Source: Indolivaga macrotermitis
GTDB lineage: Bacteria > Bacteroidota > Bacteroidia > Bacteroidales > Dysgonomonadaceae
DNA length: 64,000 nt
NCBI RefSeq assembly: GCF_900128985.1
Contig: NZ_FQUC01000001.1
Coordinates: 310,001 to 374,000, forward strand
Reading direction: 5' to 3'
Positions 47,021 through 56,747 of the stretch are shown in pieces. The notes beneath the pieces are model-generated. The model was not told where the DNA came from, made no database searches, and was given only the letters and a program-made list of their open reading frames with translations. The position numbers and the translations under genes were made by a program. How positions within the stretch are numbered: the first letter of the stretch is position 1; each line of letters begins with the position of its first letter.

Positions 47021-47476
47021 TTATTTAAATTTACTATTAGTGTAATCGTATGGAATACTAGTGCCAACAACTACATCTTCTATCTTTTCTATAATCAGCC
47101 AGTCATCCATGTTGCTTTGATGGTCAAAATCGAGAGGCTCAATTTCTTCGGTTTCGGCAAACTCAATTAAGCAAAGACATTTCTTATGCCAGCGCTCTTT
47201 CTGTTTATCATTAAGACTTAGCTTTGGCTGATTAGCTTCGAGAACAGATATTATTTCCTGATCCGATAGTTTTATTAAATTCTCTACTTTTACGACTTGA
47301 GCTTTTGCCGAAATTTTCTTCGATCCCTTTTTCATGAAATAAAGGGTCTCGCCTTCGAGAACCCTGCTATGAGGTATTTTACGTCCCGCAGCACCACGGA
47401 TAATCATAGTTTTTTCACCACTTAATATCTTTTCTAACACTCTAGCTTTGTCGTCGCAATAGACTAAATGTACCAT
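47021..47476 (-). CDS. ASCH/PUA-like domain protein
   Basis: A 151-residue protein, probably of the PUA-like superfamily: DDKARVLEKILSGEKTMIIRG at the N-terminus (ILSGxKT is the ASCH hallmark), then GETLYFMKKGSKKISAKAQVVKVENLIKLS. Such domains bind RNA or modified nucleotides. It is first gene of a two-gene operon with the GNAT protein. Function unknown; the family call is from motif reading. Confidence 0.65.
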   Translation of the reverse strand: MVHLVYCDDKARVLEKILSGEKTMIIRGAAGRKIPHSRVLEGETLYFMKKGSKKISAKAQVVKVENLIKLSDQEIISVLEANQPKLSLNDKQKERWHKKCLCLIEFAETEEIEPLDFDHQSNMDDWLIIEKIEDVVVGTSIPYDYTNSKFK

Positions 47477-47964
47477 AGTTTTTATTGATTGATCATAAAG
47501 ATATAAAAAGAAAAGCAGAATTTTTCTTTTGAATTATATGTCAAAGCAGATTGTTGTAAGATAAGATTCCATAATTTAAAGCTATAAATACCGCATTTAT
47601 GGTATTGGGTGGATTTTTGAAAATAAGTTAATTTGCATTAAAATCACTATAGTTAATCAGACGGCAAAATGAAACTACTTATTAAACAATCCGCTTTTAC
47701 TTATCAAAAGAGTTTTTTCTTAAAAACACTTTTAAAATTATCATCTTCTTTCCTGAAAAATTCTTCTTACTTCCGAATGCGAATGTGTTGCTGATGCAAA
47801 ATTGAAAATCGCACAATTTTACTCATAAATATTTACTGACCAAACTGTATGGTTAACGGCTGATGCGTTGACTGTGTAGAACATATACTTATATAAAATA
47901 GGCGAACACTTCCTCCTCCGACGGCAATTGGTATTGGAAGTGCTCTTGATAAAATAATTTATCC
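47477..47964 (+). other. 488-bp upstream region of the orphan susCD pair
   Basis: The region is AT-rich. A possible -7 box TTAATTTG (47628-47635, 7 of 8) with TTG 20 bp upstream (47605-47607) would give a leader of over 300 nt. That leader contains a 41-codon ORF at 47669-47794 (start MKLLIKQSAF, basic and hydrophobic) of uncertain reality, and a hairpin near the susC start. No sigma/anti-sigma pair or HTCS is beside it. Confidence 0.4.
47907..47942 (+). other. Leader hairpin before the second susC
   Basis: CACTTCC (47907-47913) pairs with GGAAGTG (47936-47942) around a 22-nt loop, 22 bp before the susC start. No T run follows, so it may influence translation or mRNA stability. Confidence 0.4.
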
Positions 47965-50900
47965 ATGGTAAAGATAACTAATTTCTTTAAAAGAAGTCAC
48001 TCTTCTTTTTCTATCACAAGGTGTATTTACATTTTTTTACTTCTGTTTGTATTTCCGGCGGCTATCTATTCGCAAACAACGCTGCGTGGATATGTTTTTG
48101 ATGAAAAGACCAAAGAACCGGTAACGGGTGCGACTATTGTTGAGAAATCGACGACCAATGGTGTTTCGACCGGTATTAACGGGGAATTCAGTTTACGGGT
48201 ATCAAAGAAAGCTCCCGTTACATTATCAGTAAATCTGCTTGGGTACAGAACGCAGGATGTTATTGTAGTAACGGCTGATGAGGAAATTAACATATACCTC
48301 TCGGAAGATGTAAATGCGCTCGATGAAGTGGTAGTTGTAGGATACGGAACCCAGCGGCGAAAAGAACTTACAGGGTCTGTCGCGTCTGTATCGAAAGCAA
48401 CATTAGAACAACCTGCAACATCCATTAATGAACTTTTGGGCGGGAGCATAGCCGGACTGAATGTTACTCAGACATCAGGACAACCCGGAGGAGGTTCGGC
48501 TATCCGTATCCGTGGAGGGAATTCTATCTATGCAAGTAACGAGCCGCTTTATGTAATCGATGGCTTTATCTTTTTCAGTGAAAAGAATGCGACTCAGGCG
48601 GGAGTAGGAGGGATTGACGGAAGCCTTGACCCATTGGCATCTATCAACCCCTCGGATATTGAGTCGATAGAAGTACTGAAAGATGTATCGGCAAAGGCTA
48701 TTTATGGATCACGTGGGGCAAATGGTGTAATTCTGGTAACAACCAAGAAGGGAAAACGTAATGGAAGTACAGTCCGTTACCAGTATACAATCGGGATAGA
48801 TAAATCGGCTAAAAATCTTGATCTGATGACAGCCAAGCAATGGCTTGCTGTACAGAAAGAATACTTTAATGATAAACCCAGCCAATATTATTCGCAAGAC
48901 GAGCTGGCTCAGTTCGGAAAAGGAACGGACTGGCAGGATGCCGTATTGCAGACAGGCGTATCTCAGACTCATGAATTATCCATCAGTGGGGGAGACGAAA
49001 AAACACGTTATCTGATTTCGGGGAACTATACCGATCAAAAAGGAATTATCCTTAATTCGGGTTTTGAACGGTTTAGCGGGCGTCTTAATCTCGATCGTGA
49101 CCTGTTAAGCAATCTAACCGTAGGTGTTACAGCTACGGTGAACCGAAGCAAACAGGATGCGCTCACTACTTTTGAAGGAAGTAATTATAATGATTCTCCT
49201 TATTCGCATGGTATCGCCAATTCGTTAACCTATGCTTTGTATATGCCTCCTGTACTATCGATTTATAATGCCGATGGAAGCTATAATTACACTAATCCGT
49301 TTGAATATAGTTATCTGAGCTATTACGGTCAGGCTGCTAATCCGGTGTCGGACCTGAAAAATAGCATCGGTCAGACTGTTAGTACATCATTACTGGGGAA
49401 TTTTTATGCTCAATATACAATTATTGACGGATTGAAAGCAAAAATCAATGCAGGTGCGAATATCGACTACATTACTCAAAACTATTTTGCACCACCTTAT
49501 ACAGCTTTAGGGCTAAATCAGGATATTCGTGGGCGGGGCGCTATCGGAAACAGACGTACAGATGTAACCCAAACCGAATATTTACTTAATTATACAAAAC
49601 AACTGAATCCGGAACACTTTATTGATTTATTAGGGGGTTATACTTATCAGAAAACAACAACAAATTTTTCGGTAGCTCAGGCAAATCACCTTGAATCCTT
49701 TGATAATCTGGCATCGGGTGAAGAACTGCCTCCTATCTCCCGTAAGCAGAATGCATCTTTTAAATCTTTTTTAGGCAGGGTGAACTATACGCTTTTTGAC
49801 AGGTACAATTTAACTGCTACATACCGGGCGGACAAATCTTCGCGCTTTGCCAAAGGGCACGAATGGGGTTATTTTCCTTCAGTAGGCTTGTCGTGGAATG
49901 TCAATAATGAGACATTCCTCAAACCTCTGGCTCCTGCTTTGAGCACTTTGAAACTAAGGCTGACTTACGGACAGGCGGGCAATCAGGAAATTGACTTTGA
50001 TGAATATGATCAGTATTTCAGTGTAGGCAGGTATAATGGAGCACCGGCTTATGACATGACTAATCTTGGTAATTCGGATCTTAAATGGGAAACTACAACT
50101 GAATATAATGTTGGTATAGATGCCGGATTCCTGAATGACAGGATAACCCTGACTGCGGATGTTTATTACAAAGAAACCCGTGATTTGTTGCTAAAGGTGC
50201 CTGCGCCTCTTGGTTCGGGAACAAGTGAAAAACAAATCGTAAATCTGGGGAATGTGACTAACAAAGGCTTCGAATTTGCCGTAAATGCGAGATTAGTGGA
50301 GCGTAAAGCTTTTTCATGGTCGGCATCGGCAAATATAGCACGGAATATTAACCGCATTACAGATTTAGGAGACTATAATGGATTGACGATAGGTACAGAT
50401 CAGGAACAAATCCTGCAGGTAGGCGAAGCTGTCGGCTCCTTCTATGGGTACCGGTTTCTGGGAGTTGTACAGACCGGTGAAGATGTATCCAGTTTGCCCC
50501 AGATCGGGGGAAATACTCCCAAACCCGGCGATGCTAAATACGCAGATGTAAGTGGTGCTAACGGAGTTCCCGATGGGAAAGTAACACCCGAATACGATAG
50601 GGTAGTGTTAGGTAGTGTACAACCCGATTTTACTTACGGATTTTCTTCTAATATTATTTATAATAAGTTCGATTTATATATTCTTTTTCAGGGATCGCAG
50701 GGTAATCAGGTATATAATCTGTTACGGCGTTACCTCGAACGTCCGAATGACTCATATAACATGTCTGCTGCTTTACTTAATAGCTGGACAGAAACTAACC
50801 CGTCTAACTCTATACCCCACCTGAACAGTACAAGAACCACCGAATTGGATAGCCGTTATGTGGAAAATGCTTCTTTCCTTAAATTACGGAATATAACACT

Positions 50901-51084
50901 TGGTTATACTTTACCGGTGAAGATAAACACATCCTCCGTTAAGATACGGTTCTTCGCATCGGCCCGAAACCTATTTACTATCACCAAATACAAGGGGTAT
51001 GATCCCGAAGTTGCAAGTGGAATAGACTTGGGTGTTTATCCATCCTCAAGAAGCTTCATGGCAGGAGCTAGTATTACTTTCTAA
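47965..51084 (+). CDS. SusC-like TonB-dependent transporter (orphan pair)
   Basis: A 1039-residue outer-membrane transporter. A long signal peptide (to about residue 36, AAIYSQ) leads to a CarboxypepD-like domain (TTLRGYVFDEKTKEPVTGATIVEK), then the plug (LDEVVVVGYGTQRRKELTGSVASV; NPSDIESIEVLKDVSAKAIYGSRGANGVILVTTKKG) and the barrel ending in ASITF. There is no extra N-terminal STN domain, so regulation through an anti-sigma factor is unlikely. Ligand unknown, because no glycoside hydrolase or protease lies nearby. Confidence 0.96.
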   Translation: MVKITNFFKRSHSSFSITRCIYIFLLLFVFPAAIYSQTTLRGYVFDEKTKEPVTGATIVEKSTTNGVSTGINGEFSLRVSKKAPVTLSVNLLGYRTQDVIVVTADEEINIYLSEDVNALDEVVVVGYGTQRRKELTGSVASVSKATLEQPATSINELLGGSIAGLNVTQTSGQPGGGSAIRIRGGNSIYASNEPLYVIDGFIFFSEKNATQAGVGGIDGSLDPLASINPSDIESIEVLKDVSAKAIYGSRGANGVILVTTKKGKRNGSTVRYQYTIGIDKSAKNLDLMTAKQWLAVQKEYFNDKPSQYYSQDELAQFGKGTDWQDAVLQTGVSQTHELSISGGDEKTRYLISGNYTDQKGIILNSGFERFSGRLNLDRDLLSNLTVGVTATVNRSKQDALTTFEGSNYNDSPYSHGIANSLTYALYMPPVLSIYNADGSYNYTNPFEYSYLSYYGQAANPVSDLKNSIGQTVSTSLLGNFYAQYTIIDGLKAKINAGANIDYITQNYFAPPYTALGLNQDIRGRGAIGNRRTDVTQTEYLLNYTKQLNPEHFIDLLGGYTYQKTTTNFSVAQANHLESFDNLASGEELPPISRKQNASFKSFLGRVNYTLFDRYNLTATYRADKSSRFAKGHEWGYFPSVGLSWNVNNETFLKPLAPALSTLKLRLTYGQAGNQEIDFDEYDQYFSVGRYNGAPAYDMTNLGNSDLKWETTTEYNVGIDAGFLNDRITLTADVYYKETRDLLLKVPAPLGSGTSEKQIVNLGNVTNKGFEFAVNARLVERKAFSWSASANIARNINRITDLGDYNGLTIGTDQEQILQVGEAVGSFYGYRFLGVVQTGEDVSSLPQIGGNTPKPGDAKYADVSGANGVPDGKVTPEYDRVVLGSVQPDFTYGFSSNIIYNKFDLYILFQGSQGNQVYNLLRRYLERPNDSYNMSAALLNSWTETNPSNSIPHLNSTRTTELDSRYVENASFLKLRNITLGYTLPVKINTSSVKIRFFASARNLFTITKYKGYDPEVASGIDLGVYPSSRSFMAGASITF

Positions 51085-51126
51085 GAAAGAAAACCGAATA
51101 TTATATAAATTAAAACTATTGGAAAA

Positions 51127-52788
51127 ATGAAAAAGAATCTATTTTTACAAGTAGTGTTACCTGCACTTGTCTCCATCGCTCTGCTATCGTGCAGCGATGA
51201 TAATAACGAATCAGGTGGTGAAAATGGAGGCGGAAGCTCTTCATCAGTGACAACACGTTCGGAAGCAGAAGCTTTGGCTAATGCTGTATACGGACCTTTA
51301 CAAACTCTTTCGTCATCTTATACCTTCCTTTTGGAATCAGCTACCGAAACCACTATTTCTTTTGAAGAAGTAGACGATTCTAAAGATGGTCCACAGGTGA
51401 GTATATTTGAAACTACGCCGAGCAACTGGTATGCAATTAAAGTTTTCAACCGTTTGTATAAGAGTATAGGGGCAGCAAATCTAGCTATCGAAGAAATCAG
51501 CGCTGCAAATGTAAGTACCAGCCTGACAGAAGCGGATAAGAACCTTTTTGTTGCCCGTGCGCGGTTTATCCGTGGGTATAATTATTTCCAATTGGTACAA
51601 CTGTTCGGAGAGGTTCCGTTAGTTCTGGCTTCCAATAGTACCGAAAGATCGCGGGCTTCTATTGACGATGTGTATACTCAGGTAGTAACAGATTTGACCG
51701 AAGCCTACTCAGGTTTACCGGCATCCGACAGTAATAAGTCTAATCCTTCTCAAGGAGCGGTTAATACAATCTTAGCGAAAGTTTATCTGACATGGGGACA
51801 AAATCCGATTACCTCAGACGAGATTTCGGCAATTTCGGGGACAACCGACCCTTCAAAGCCGACTGTAGATACCGACAAGTTACAGAAAGCAGTAGAATAT
51901 GCCAATAAAGTAATAGACAGCGGAAATTACCAGTTATTGGCTGATTATAATGGGATATGGGGAGTGTCTAATGAAAATAATGCAGAGGTTATCTTTTCTA
52001 TTCATCACGATGGAGACGGTATTGATGCTCAGGGAAATCATCAGACACACTGCGGTTTTACATGGCCTAAAAGTGCGAGAACCGATCCCCATATCAGTTA
52101 TGCCGATATTACGCTCGAAAATCGCATTCCCGGTGATTATGATACCCGGAAATTATTTTCTTATGCAACTCGTGTAGAATATACAGATGGCGTAGTAGAT
52201 ACTTTAACATGGCCGGTGAGTATTGTACGCCCCGGTAAATGGATACACCGTATAAATGACGGGACTTACCGTGCCGTTGACGAACAACCTAACAATATTG
52301 ACCATATCGATTTCCGTTATGCTGAAGTATTGCTGATTAAAGCTGAAGCATTATTCTTTTTGGGTAGGTCGTCAGAAGCTTTGCCTCTTATCAACCAGAT
52401 CAGGGAAAGAGCTTATGGAGGACATTATGAACACGGAGGACGTCTGACTGCATTAACTGCGGAAGTATTATACAATGAATGGGACTATGAGCTCGCTTTC
52501 GAGCAAAAGCACTGGCTGAATCTTGTTCGTTGGAGAACCCTGCTTTCTCAGGTGAAAAATACAGTTCCCAACTACGAATACTATAAATCGGAATATCAGT
52601 CGGCAGCAACGATTAAGGAAGCATTCCCTGAATTGGGAAATACCGTAAATGCAGCGTTTTATGCCCGTGTATATAAACATCTGCATGCTAAGGTTGATAA
52701 TTTACATGGTAAATTTTATAGATTTCCGATACCCCTTAGTGAGGATTACACAAGCCTGGATGTTACTCCTCAAAATCCCGGCTACTAA
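51127..52788 (+). CDS. SusD/RagB-family lipoprotein (orphan pair)
   Basis: A 553-residue lipoprotein (lipid Cys 22 in ALLSCSDDNNES, then an acidic/Gly/Ser linker typical of surface export). RagB/SusD helices are visible: FVARARFIRGYNYFQLVQLFGEVPLVL, and the C-terminal DFRYAEVLLIKAEALFFLG and WDYELAFEQKHWLNLVRW that are classic for the family. It lies 42 bp after susC and is closed by a terminator. Substrate may be a glycan or a glycopeptide. Confidence 0.96.
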   Translation: MKKNLFLQVVLPALVSIALLSCSDDNNESGGENGGGSSSSVTTRSEAEALANAVYGPLQTLSSSYTFLLESATETTISFEEVDDSKDGPQVSIFETTPSNWYAIKVFNRLYKSIGAANLAIEEISAANVSTSLTEADKNLFVARARFIRGYNYFQLVQLFGEVPLVLASNSTERSRASIDDVYTQVVTDLTEAYSGLPASDSNKSNPSQGAVNTILAKVYLTWGQNPITSDEISAISGTTDPSKPTVDTDKLQKAVEYANKVIDSGNYQLLADYNGIWGVSNENNAEVIFSIHHDGDGIDAQGNHQTHCGFTWPKSARTDPHISYADITLENRIPGDYDTRKLFSYATRVEYTDGVVDTLTWPVSIVRPGKWIHRINDGTYRAVDEQPNNIDHIDFRYAEVLLIKAEALFFLGRSSEALPLINQIRERAYGGHYEHGGRLTALTAEVLYNEWDYELAFEQKHWLNLVRWRTLLSQVKNTVPNYEYYKSEYQSAATIKEAFPELGNTVNAAFYARVYKHLHAKVDNLHGKFYRFPIPLSEDYTSLDVTPQNPGY

Positions 52789-52808
52789 CTAAATAAAATA
52801 CAATACCA

Positions 52809-52846
52809 ACAGTGCTGCTATGTTTAATAACAGCACTGTCTTTTTA
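52809..52846 (+). terminator. Terminator of the orphan susCD pair
   Basis: ACAGTGCTG (52809-52817) and CAGCACTGT (52831-52839) form a perfect 9-bp stem followed by CTTTTTAT. Confidence 0.88.
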
Positions 52847-52931
52847 TCTGTAAATCTTGCATTTGAATAATCTTTGTACTATTTTTAGTAGCAAACTTTG
52901 CAACGATTAAATTTTATCAAATACAGGCTTT

Positions 52932-54449
52932 ATGGAAGAGAATAAAAAGAAGATTATGACTACCAATCAAGGTAATCCAGTTGACAATGACCAGGCTTCG
53001 ATAACAACAGAGAAGCCAACCATGACCCTTTTATCTGATGTGCACACTGTGGAAAAGCTAGCTCACTTTGATCGTGAACGTATTCCCGAAAGAGTTGTAC
53101 ATGCAAAAGGTTCGGGGGCTTTTGGCTATTTTGAAGTAACACATGATGTAACCAAGTACACTTGTGCCGATTTTTTATCTGCAGTCGGGAAAAAGACCGA
53201 TATGCTTGTCCGTTTTTCTACAGTAGGAGGAGAAAGAGGATCAGCCGATTCGGCACGTGATCCGCGTGGATTTGCCCTTAAGTTTTATACCAATCAGGGT
53301 AATTATGACATGGTTGGTAATAATACTCCGACGTTCTTTATTCGGGACGGGATCAAATTTCCTGATTTTATCCATACCCAGAAAAGAAACCCGATCACAA
53401 ATTTGAAGGATGCCAATATGTTTTGGGACTTTCTGTCTCTGACTCCCGAGAGTATTCATCAGGTGACTATTTTGTTCTCAGATCGTGGTACTCCTTACGG
53501 ATATAGGAATATGCATGGTTATTCGAGCCATACCTATATGTGGTACAATGCCAAGGGTGAATATCATTGGATCAAATGGCATTTCAGAACCGATCAGGGT
53601 ATCAAAAACCTGACAGATGCAGAAGCTACAGAGCTTGCCGGAACCGATCCTGATTATGCAACCCGTGACCTACACGAAAGTATAGAAAAAGGAGATTTCC
53701 CCTCATGGACTGCTTATGTGCAAATAATGACACCGGAGCAAGCTGAAAATTTCAGGTTTGATCCGTTTGATATAACTAAAGTATGGTCTCAAAAAGAGTA
53801 TCCGCTTATCCCTGTCGGTAAATTTACTCTGAATAGAAATCCCGATGATTATTTTGCAGAGATAGAACAGGCTGCTTTTTCTCCCGGTAATTTTGTTCCG
53901 GGTATCTCATCTTCTCCTGATAAGATGTTGCAGATACGTTTGTTCAGTTATCCTGATACCCATCGCCACAGGTTGGGGACGAACTTCCATCAGATACCTG
54001 TGAATATGGCTAAATCTGAGGTTAATACCAATCAGAGGGATGGTGCCATGAATATGGGAATGCCCGGAGGTGCAAGTCCTGCCCCTAACTATTATCCGAA
54101 CTCATTCAACGGAGCAGCTCCCGATGCAGCATTTACACCGCCACCTATAGATGTACAAGGTCTGGCTGCCCGCCATGAATATGTTACAGGTGATGTGGAT
54201 TTTGTTCAGGCAGGAGATCTGTACGGACGTGTTTTGTCCGATTATGATAAAACGAATCTGATAAGTAATATTGTAGGACATATTAAGAATGCCCAGCAAC
54301 GCATACAATATCGTCAGACTGCGCTTTTCTATAAATCACATCCCGAATACGGTACACGTGTAGCCGAAGGATTAGGGCTGGATGTAGAAAAAGTGAAAGC
54401 ATTAGCTGCAATGACTCAGGAAGAACGGGTTAAAGCTACCGCACAATAA
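52932..54449 (+). CDS. katA: Haem catalase, small-subunit type
   Basis: A 505-residue monofunctional catalase that turns H2O2 into water and O2. It has catalytic H57 in RIPERVVHAKGSGAFG, the distal Asn region (NNTPTFFIRDG) and the proximal haem Tyr in RLFSYPDTHRHRLG. Length fits the clade with NADPH-binding small subunits. There is no signal peptide, so it is cytoplasmic. It would help an aerotolerant anaerobe survive oxygen. It is monocistronic with a clear terminator; an OxyR site was not identified. ATG at 52956 (MTTNQG) is an alternative start. Confidence 0.97.
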   Translation: MEENKKKIMTTNQGNPVDNDQASITTEKPTMTLLSDVHTVEKLAHFDRERIPERVVHAKGSGAFGYFEVTHDVTKYTCADFLSAVGKKTDMLVRFSTVGGERGSADSARDPRGFALKFYTNQGNYDMVGNNTPTFFIRDGIKFPDFIHTQKRNPITNLKDANMFWDFLSLTPESIHQVTILFSDRGTPYGYRNMHGYSSHTYMWYNAKGEYHWIKWHFRTDQGIKNLTDAEATELAGTDPDYATRDLHESIEKGDFPSWTAYVQIMTPEQAENFRFDPFDITKVWSQKEYPLIPVGKFTLNRNPDDYFAEIEQAAFSPGNFVPGISSSPDKMLQIRLFSYPDTHRHRLGTNFHQIPVNMAKSEVNTNQRDGAMNMGMPGGASPAPNYYPNSFNGAAPDAAFTPPPIDVQGLAARHEYVTGDVDFVQAGDLYGRVLSDYDKTNLISNIVGHIKNAQQRIQYRQTALFYKSHPEYGTRVAEGLGLDVEKVKALAAMTQEERVKATAQ

Positions 54450-54452
54450 ATA

Positions 54453-54485
54453 AAAAAGGATGATTTGATAAGAATCATCCTTTTT
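54453..54485 (+). terminator. katA terminator
   Basis: GGATGATT (54458-54465) and AATCATCC (54473-54480), extended by A5/T5 on the flanks, form a 13-bp stem with a 7-nt loop. Confidence 0.88.
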
Positions 54486-54509
54486 CTATGGAAACTAATT
54501 AATTAAAAT

Positions 54510-54541
54510 ACAATGCGGGCAGTCCGAATTACCCGCATTGT
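54510..54541 (-). terminator. Terminator of the porin gene
   Basis: A perfect 10-bp stem ACAATGCGGG/CCCGCATTGT (54510-54519 and 54532-54541), followed on the minus strand by ATTTTAATTAATT. A second small hairpin CCTCC/GGAGG (about 54550-54567) lies between it and the porin stop. Confidence 0.7.
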
Positions 54542-54584
54542 ACACCATACCTCCTATAAAAAGGAGGGGAACCATGAAAGTCTT

Positions 54585-55724
54585 CTAAAATATGATTTGA
54601 AAGCGTGTTTGGATTGAATTTAATGTTTGATTATCAAAGCCGGCTCTGTCTGTTACATGTGTATACGAGTATCTAACCCTCCAGATCATATACTTATTTA
54701 TGTAATAGTTGAATCCTACAGCTACATCATTAAGGCGTCCTCCTCTGATATCCGATTTGCTATCAGACATATCGGTATAGTTATATGAAAGCACACCTTC
54801 CAGAGATCCGGGAGCAGGAGTTGCAATTCCTGAGTCAGGATTTGAATATTTGTAGTTTCCCCCCTTAAACAGACCTCTTACAGTAGCATAAGCTCCACTG
54901 GCCTTATAACTATCAAAGTCACTTTTTCTGTTTACATTAAGATAATAGTATTGAGTCTCAAGCCCGATTGCACCATAAGCGGCAGCAATTTCAGGAGTGA
55001 ATTTGAATAAATGCTTAGCATCGGTTATAGTAGCTTCTACTGCCGAAACTTTAGCTATACGGGATGGGAAGTTTGCCGATAATACGAAACTATTATGGTT
55101 CAGTTCTTCGTTGCTGTTATACCGGGGTTTCTCGTAAGCACCCGATATACCTACATGGAAGATAGCTCCATCGGCGCGGAATGGGCGATAAACCAAGCGG
55201 CTCATAAAACCAAACCCTTGTTTCTTCATCTCATTAGAGGATTTTTTCATTGCCTCGTTTTCAACAAAAGCACTAGCTGTTCCGAAGAAGTCATTCTTGT
55301 CATGAACATACATTGCACCGATTAATCTCGAATTGAAGAAAGCCTCGTTACTGGCAGGTTCTTCCATTGTGATCTTCATTGAAGAACTGGTTGAACTTTG
55401 CAGACCGAATTGGTGAACGAAGTGTCCGACACGTAGTAATGATGATGGAGAAAATTGTTTTTCCACAAAAACGTCTTTCAGAGACACTTTTCCGTATGCA
55501 TAACCGATATCAAGTTTGGCTTTGTAGCTTCCGTATGATGCTTTAGCTCCAACCCGAAGGTCGGGAATAGCAACTCCGTCAACTAAATCATCGTTTTTAG
55601 AATCAAGATATCCGGCATCCATCAGTATTCGTCCCGAAGGGCTTACAGTAAGCTTGTCCTGTGCATGTACCTGAGCTGCTAATAAAGACAGTCCCAGTAT
55701 TCCTAATAATATATTCTTTTTCAT
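54585..55724 (-). CDS. OprP/OprO-like phosphate-selective porin
   Basis: A 379-residue outer-membrane porin: signal peptide 1-21 (AAQVHAQ), alternating-residue beta-strands throughout (YGSYKAKLDIGYAYGKVSLKDVFVEKQF) and a terminal Phe (TRFQIIF). The N-terminal SPSGRILMDAGY...VDGVAIPDLRVGAKASYGSYK pattern is that of the phosphate-selective porin O/P family. It lies 36 bp after the phoN-like gene on the same strand, so the phosphatase can release phosphate that this porin admits. Ion selectivity is inferred from family and context. Confidence 0.85.
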   Translation of the reverse strand: MKKNILLGILGLSLLAAQVHAQDKLTVSPSGRILMDAGYLDSKNDDLVDGVAIPDLRVGAKASYGSYKAKLDIGYAYGKVSLKDVFVEKQFSPSSLLRVGHFVHQFGLQSSTSSSMKITMEEPASNEAFFNSRLIGAMYVHDKNDFFGTASAFVENEAMKKSSNEMKKQGFGFMSRLVYRPFRADGAIFHVGISGAYEKPRYNSNEELNHNSFVLSANFPSRIAKVSAVEATITDAKHLFKFTPEIAAAYGAIGLETQYYYLNVNRKSDFDSYKASGAYATVRGLFKGGNYKYSNPDSGIATPAPGSLEGVLSYNYTDMSDSKSDIRGGRLNDVAVGFNYYINKYMIWRVRYSYTHVTDRAGFDNQTLNSIQTRFQIIF

Positions 55725-55760
55725 GGTATTACTTATTATGTGTTGTTAAAGTATTATTCG

Positions 55761-56540
55761 TTATTTTCTATCGCTAGGTTTTACTTTTCCGGCGCTTTGA
55801 AGTTTAGTAAACTCGTCTTTCGCTTTTCTTAATTGAGTCATAAAAGCGTCATTAGCGTGAAGGCGTGCTACAACTGCACTCGCAACCAATCTGGCAGCAT
55901 CAACGTCACTTTGGAAGTGGTATCCGCAGATAACCCTGCTTTGTCCCATTTCGTAGCCACGTTTCAGAATTTCATTTTGTCTGTCAGTATTGATTTCAGC
56001 CAAAACAAGAGCGGTAGCCCAACCGATAGCTGTGTGTCCTGATGGATACGACCCATTTGTCGAAAGTTCTTGTTGTTGTTCAGGGTTACAAGTCATTTGG
56101 TTGTAGAAGCTGAATGGACGCACACGCATGTAATAATCTTTAGCGTGGCGGGTTGCCAGGTCTCCGGCATCTTCTCTCATGTTTATTACAAGCTTATGTA
56201 TTTCGGGAGTATTCTCCTTTGTAATAGTTACCCCGAAAGCTTCGGAAAATGCCATAGGTACACCATTTCCGTCTACGCGGGCATCTTGTACAGCCTGATC
56301 TCCTCTAGGTGTGTTTCTTTGTAATAATCCCCAGTCGTATCGCGATTTATCGTATAAGAATAGAATACTGCTGGCTTCAGGAGGAGGGGGGAGGAGTTCT
56401 AAACTGTTAGCAACTTCAGATTCTTCCAAATAGAACAAATCGGGAGCGGTTCTTTTATCTTTTATTTTCTTTTCCTGACCAAAAGAGTTCAAGGAAATAA
56501 GAGAGCATAGTAATAGTACTAATGTGAATTTTGTTTTCAT
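55761..56540 (-). CDS. phoN: Class A non-specific acid phosphatase
   Basis: A 259-residue periplasmic phosphatase of the PAP2/vanadium-haloperoxidase fold. Signal peptide 1-21. Active-site motifs are RPFSFYN (the Arg of KxxxxxxRP), NGSYPSGHTAIGWATALVLAE (PSGH) and GQSRVICGYHFQSDVDAAR (SRxxxxxHxxxD). From memory these and LLPPPP, NTPRGDQA and EDAGDLATRHAKDYYMR are very close to enterobacterial PhoN/PhoC. It releases phosphate from diverse monoesters. First gene of an operon with the porin, under the repeated upstream element at 56646-56671. Confidence 0.95.
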   Translation of the reverse strand: MKTKFTLVLLLCSLISLNSFGQEKKIKDKRTAPDLFYLEESEVANSLELLPPPPEASSILFLYDKSRYDWGLLQRNTPRGDQAVQDARVDGNGVPMAFSEAFGVTITKENTPEIHKLVINMREDAGDLATRHAKDYYMRVRPFSFYNQMTCNPEQQQELSTNGSYPSGHTAIGWATALVLAEINTDRQNEILKRGYEMGQSRVICGYHFQSDVDAARLVASAVVARLHANDAFMTQLRKAKDEFTKLQSAGKVKPSDRK

Positions 56541-56619
56541 GATAATATAATTTTAATTGTTTATTAAGTAGTGATTTTTAGAATCAAAAAATAGAGACAC
56601 TTTTAATTGGAAACTGAAC

Positions 56620-56671
56620 CAAAACTAGAACTTAAACCTAATTTAAAATAGTTGTCAACTTTGATTTGACA
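56620..56671 (-). promoter_or_regulatory. phoN promoter with shared phosphatase operator
   Basis: The minus-strand -7 box TAGTTTTG (56620-56627) has, 18 bp upstream, a 26-bp element (56646-56671) identical to the one before the histidine phosphatase gene. The element contains the inverted repeat TGTCAA-N7-TTGACA. An ACAACCTTT block follows at 56684-56692. Confidence 0.75.
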
Positions 56672-56747
56672 TTTTTGAGTGTTACAACCTTTTACAATAT
56701 ATATTCGTATATATCACTGCTTAACAGCTTGTTGTTTTGTTGTTGTA

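Noticed and set aside
54540-54584. CCTCC/GGAGG hairpin and short ATG frame before the porin stop
   Set aside because: The stem is too short to be a terminator by itself, and the frame has only four codons.
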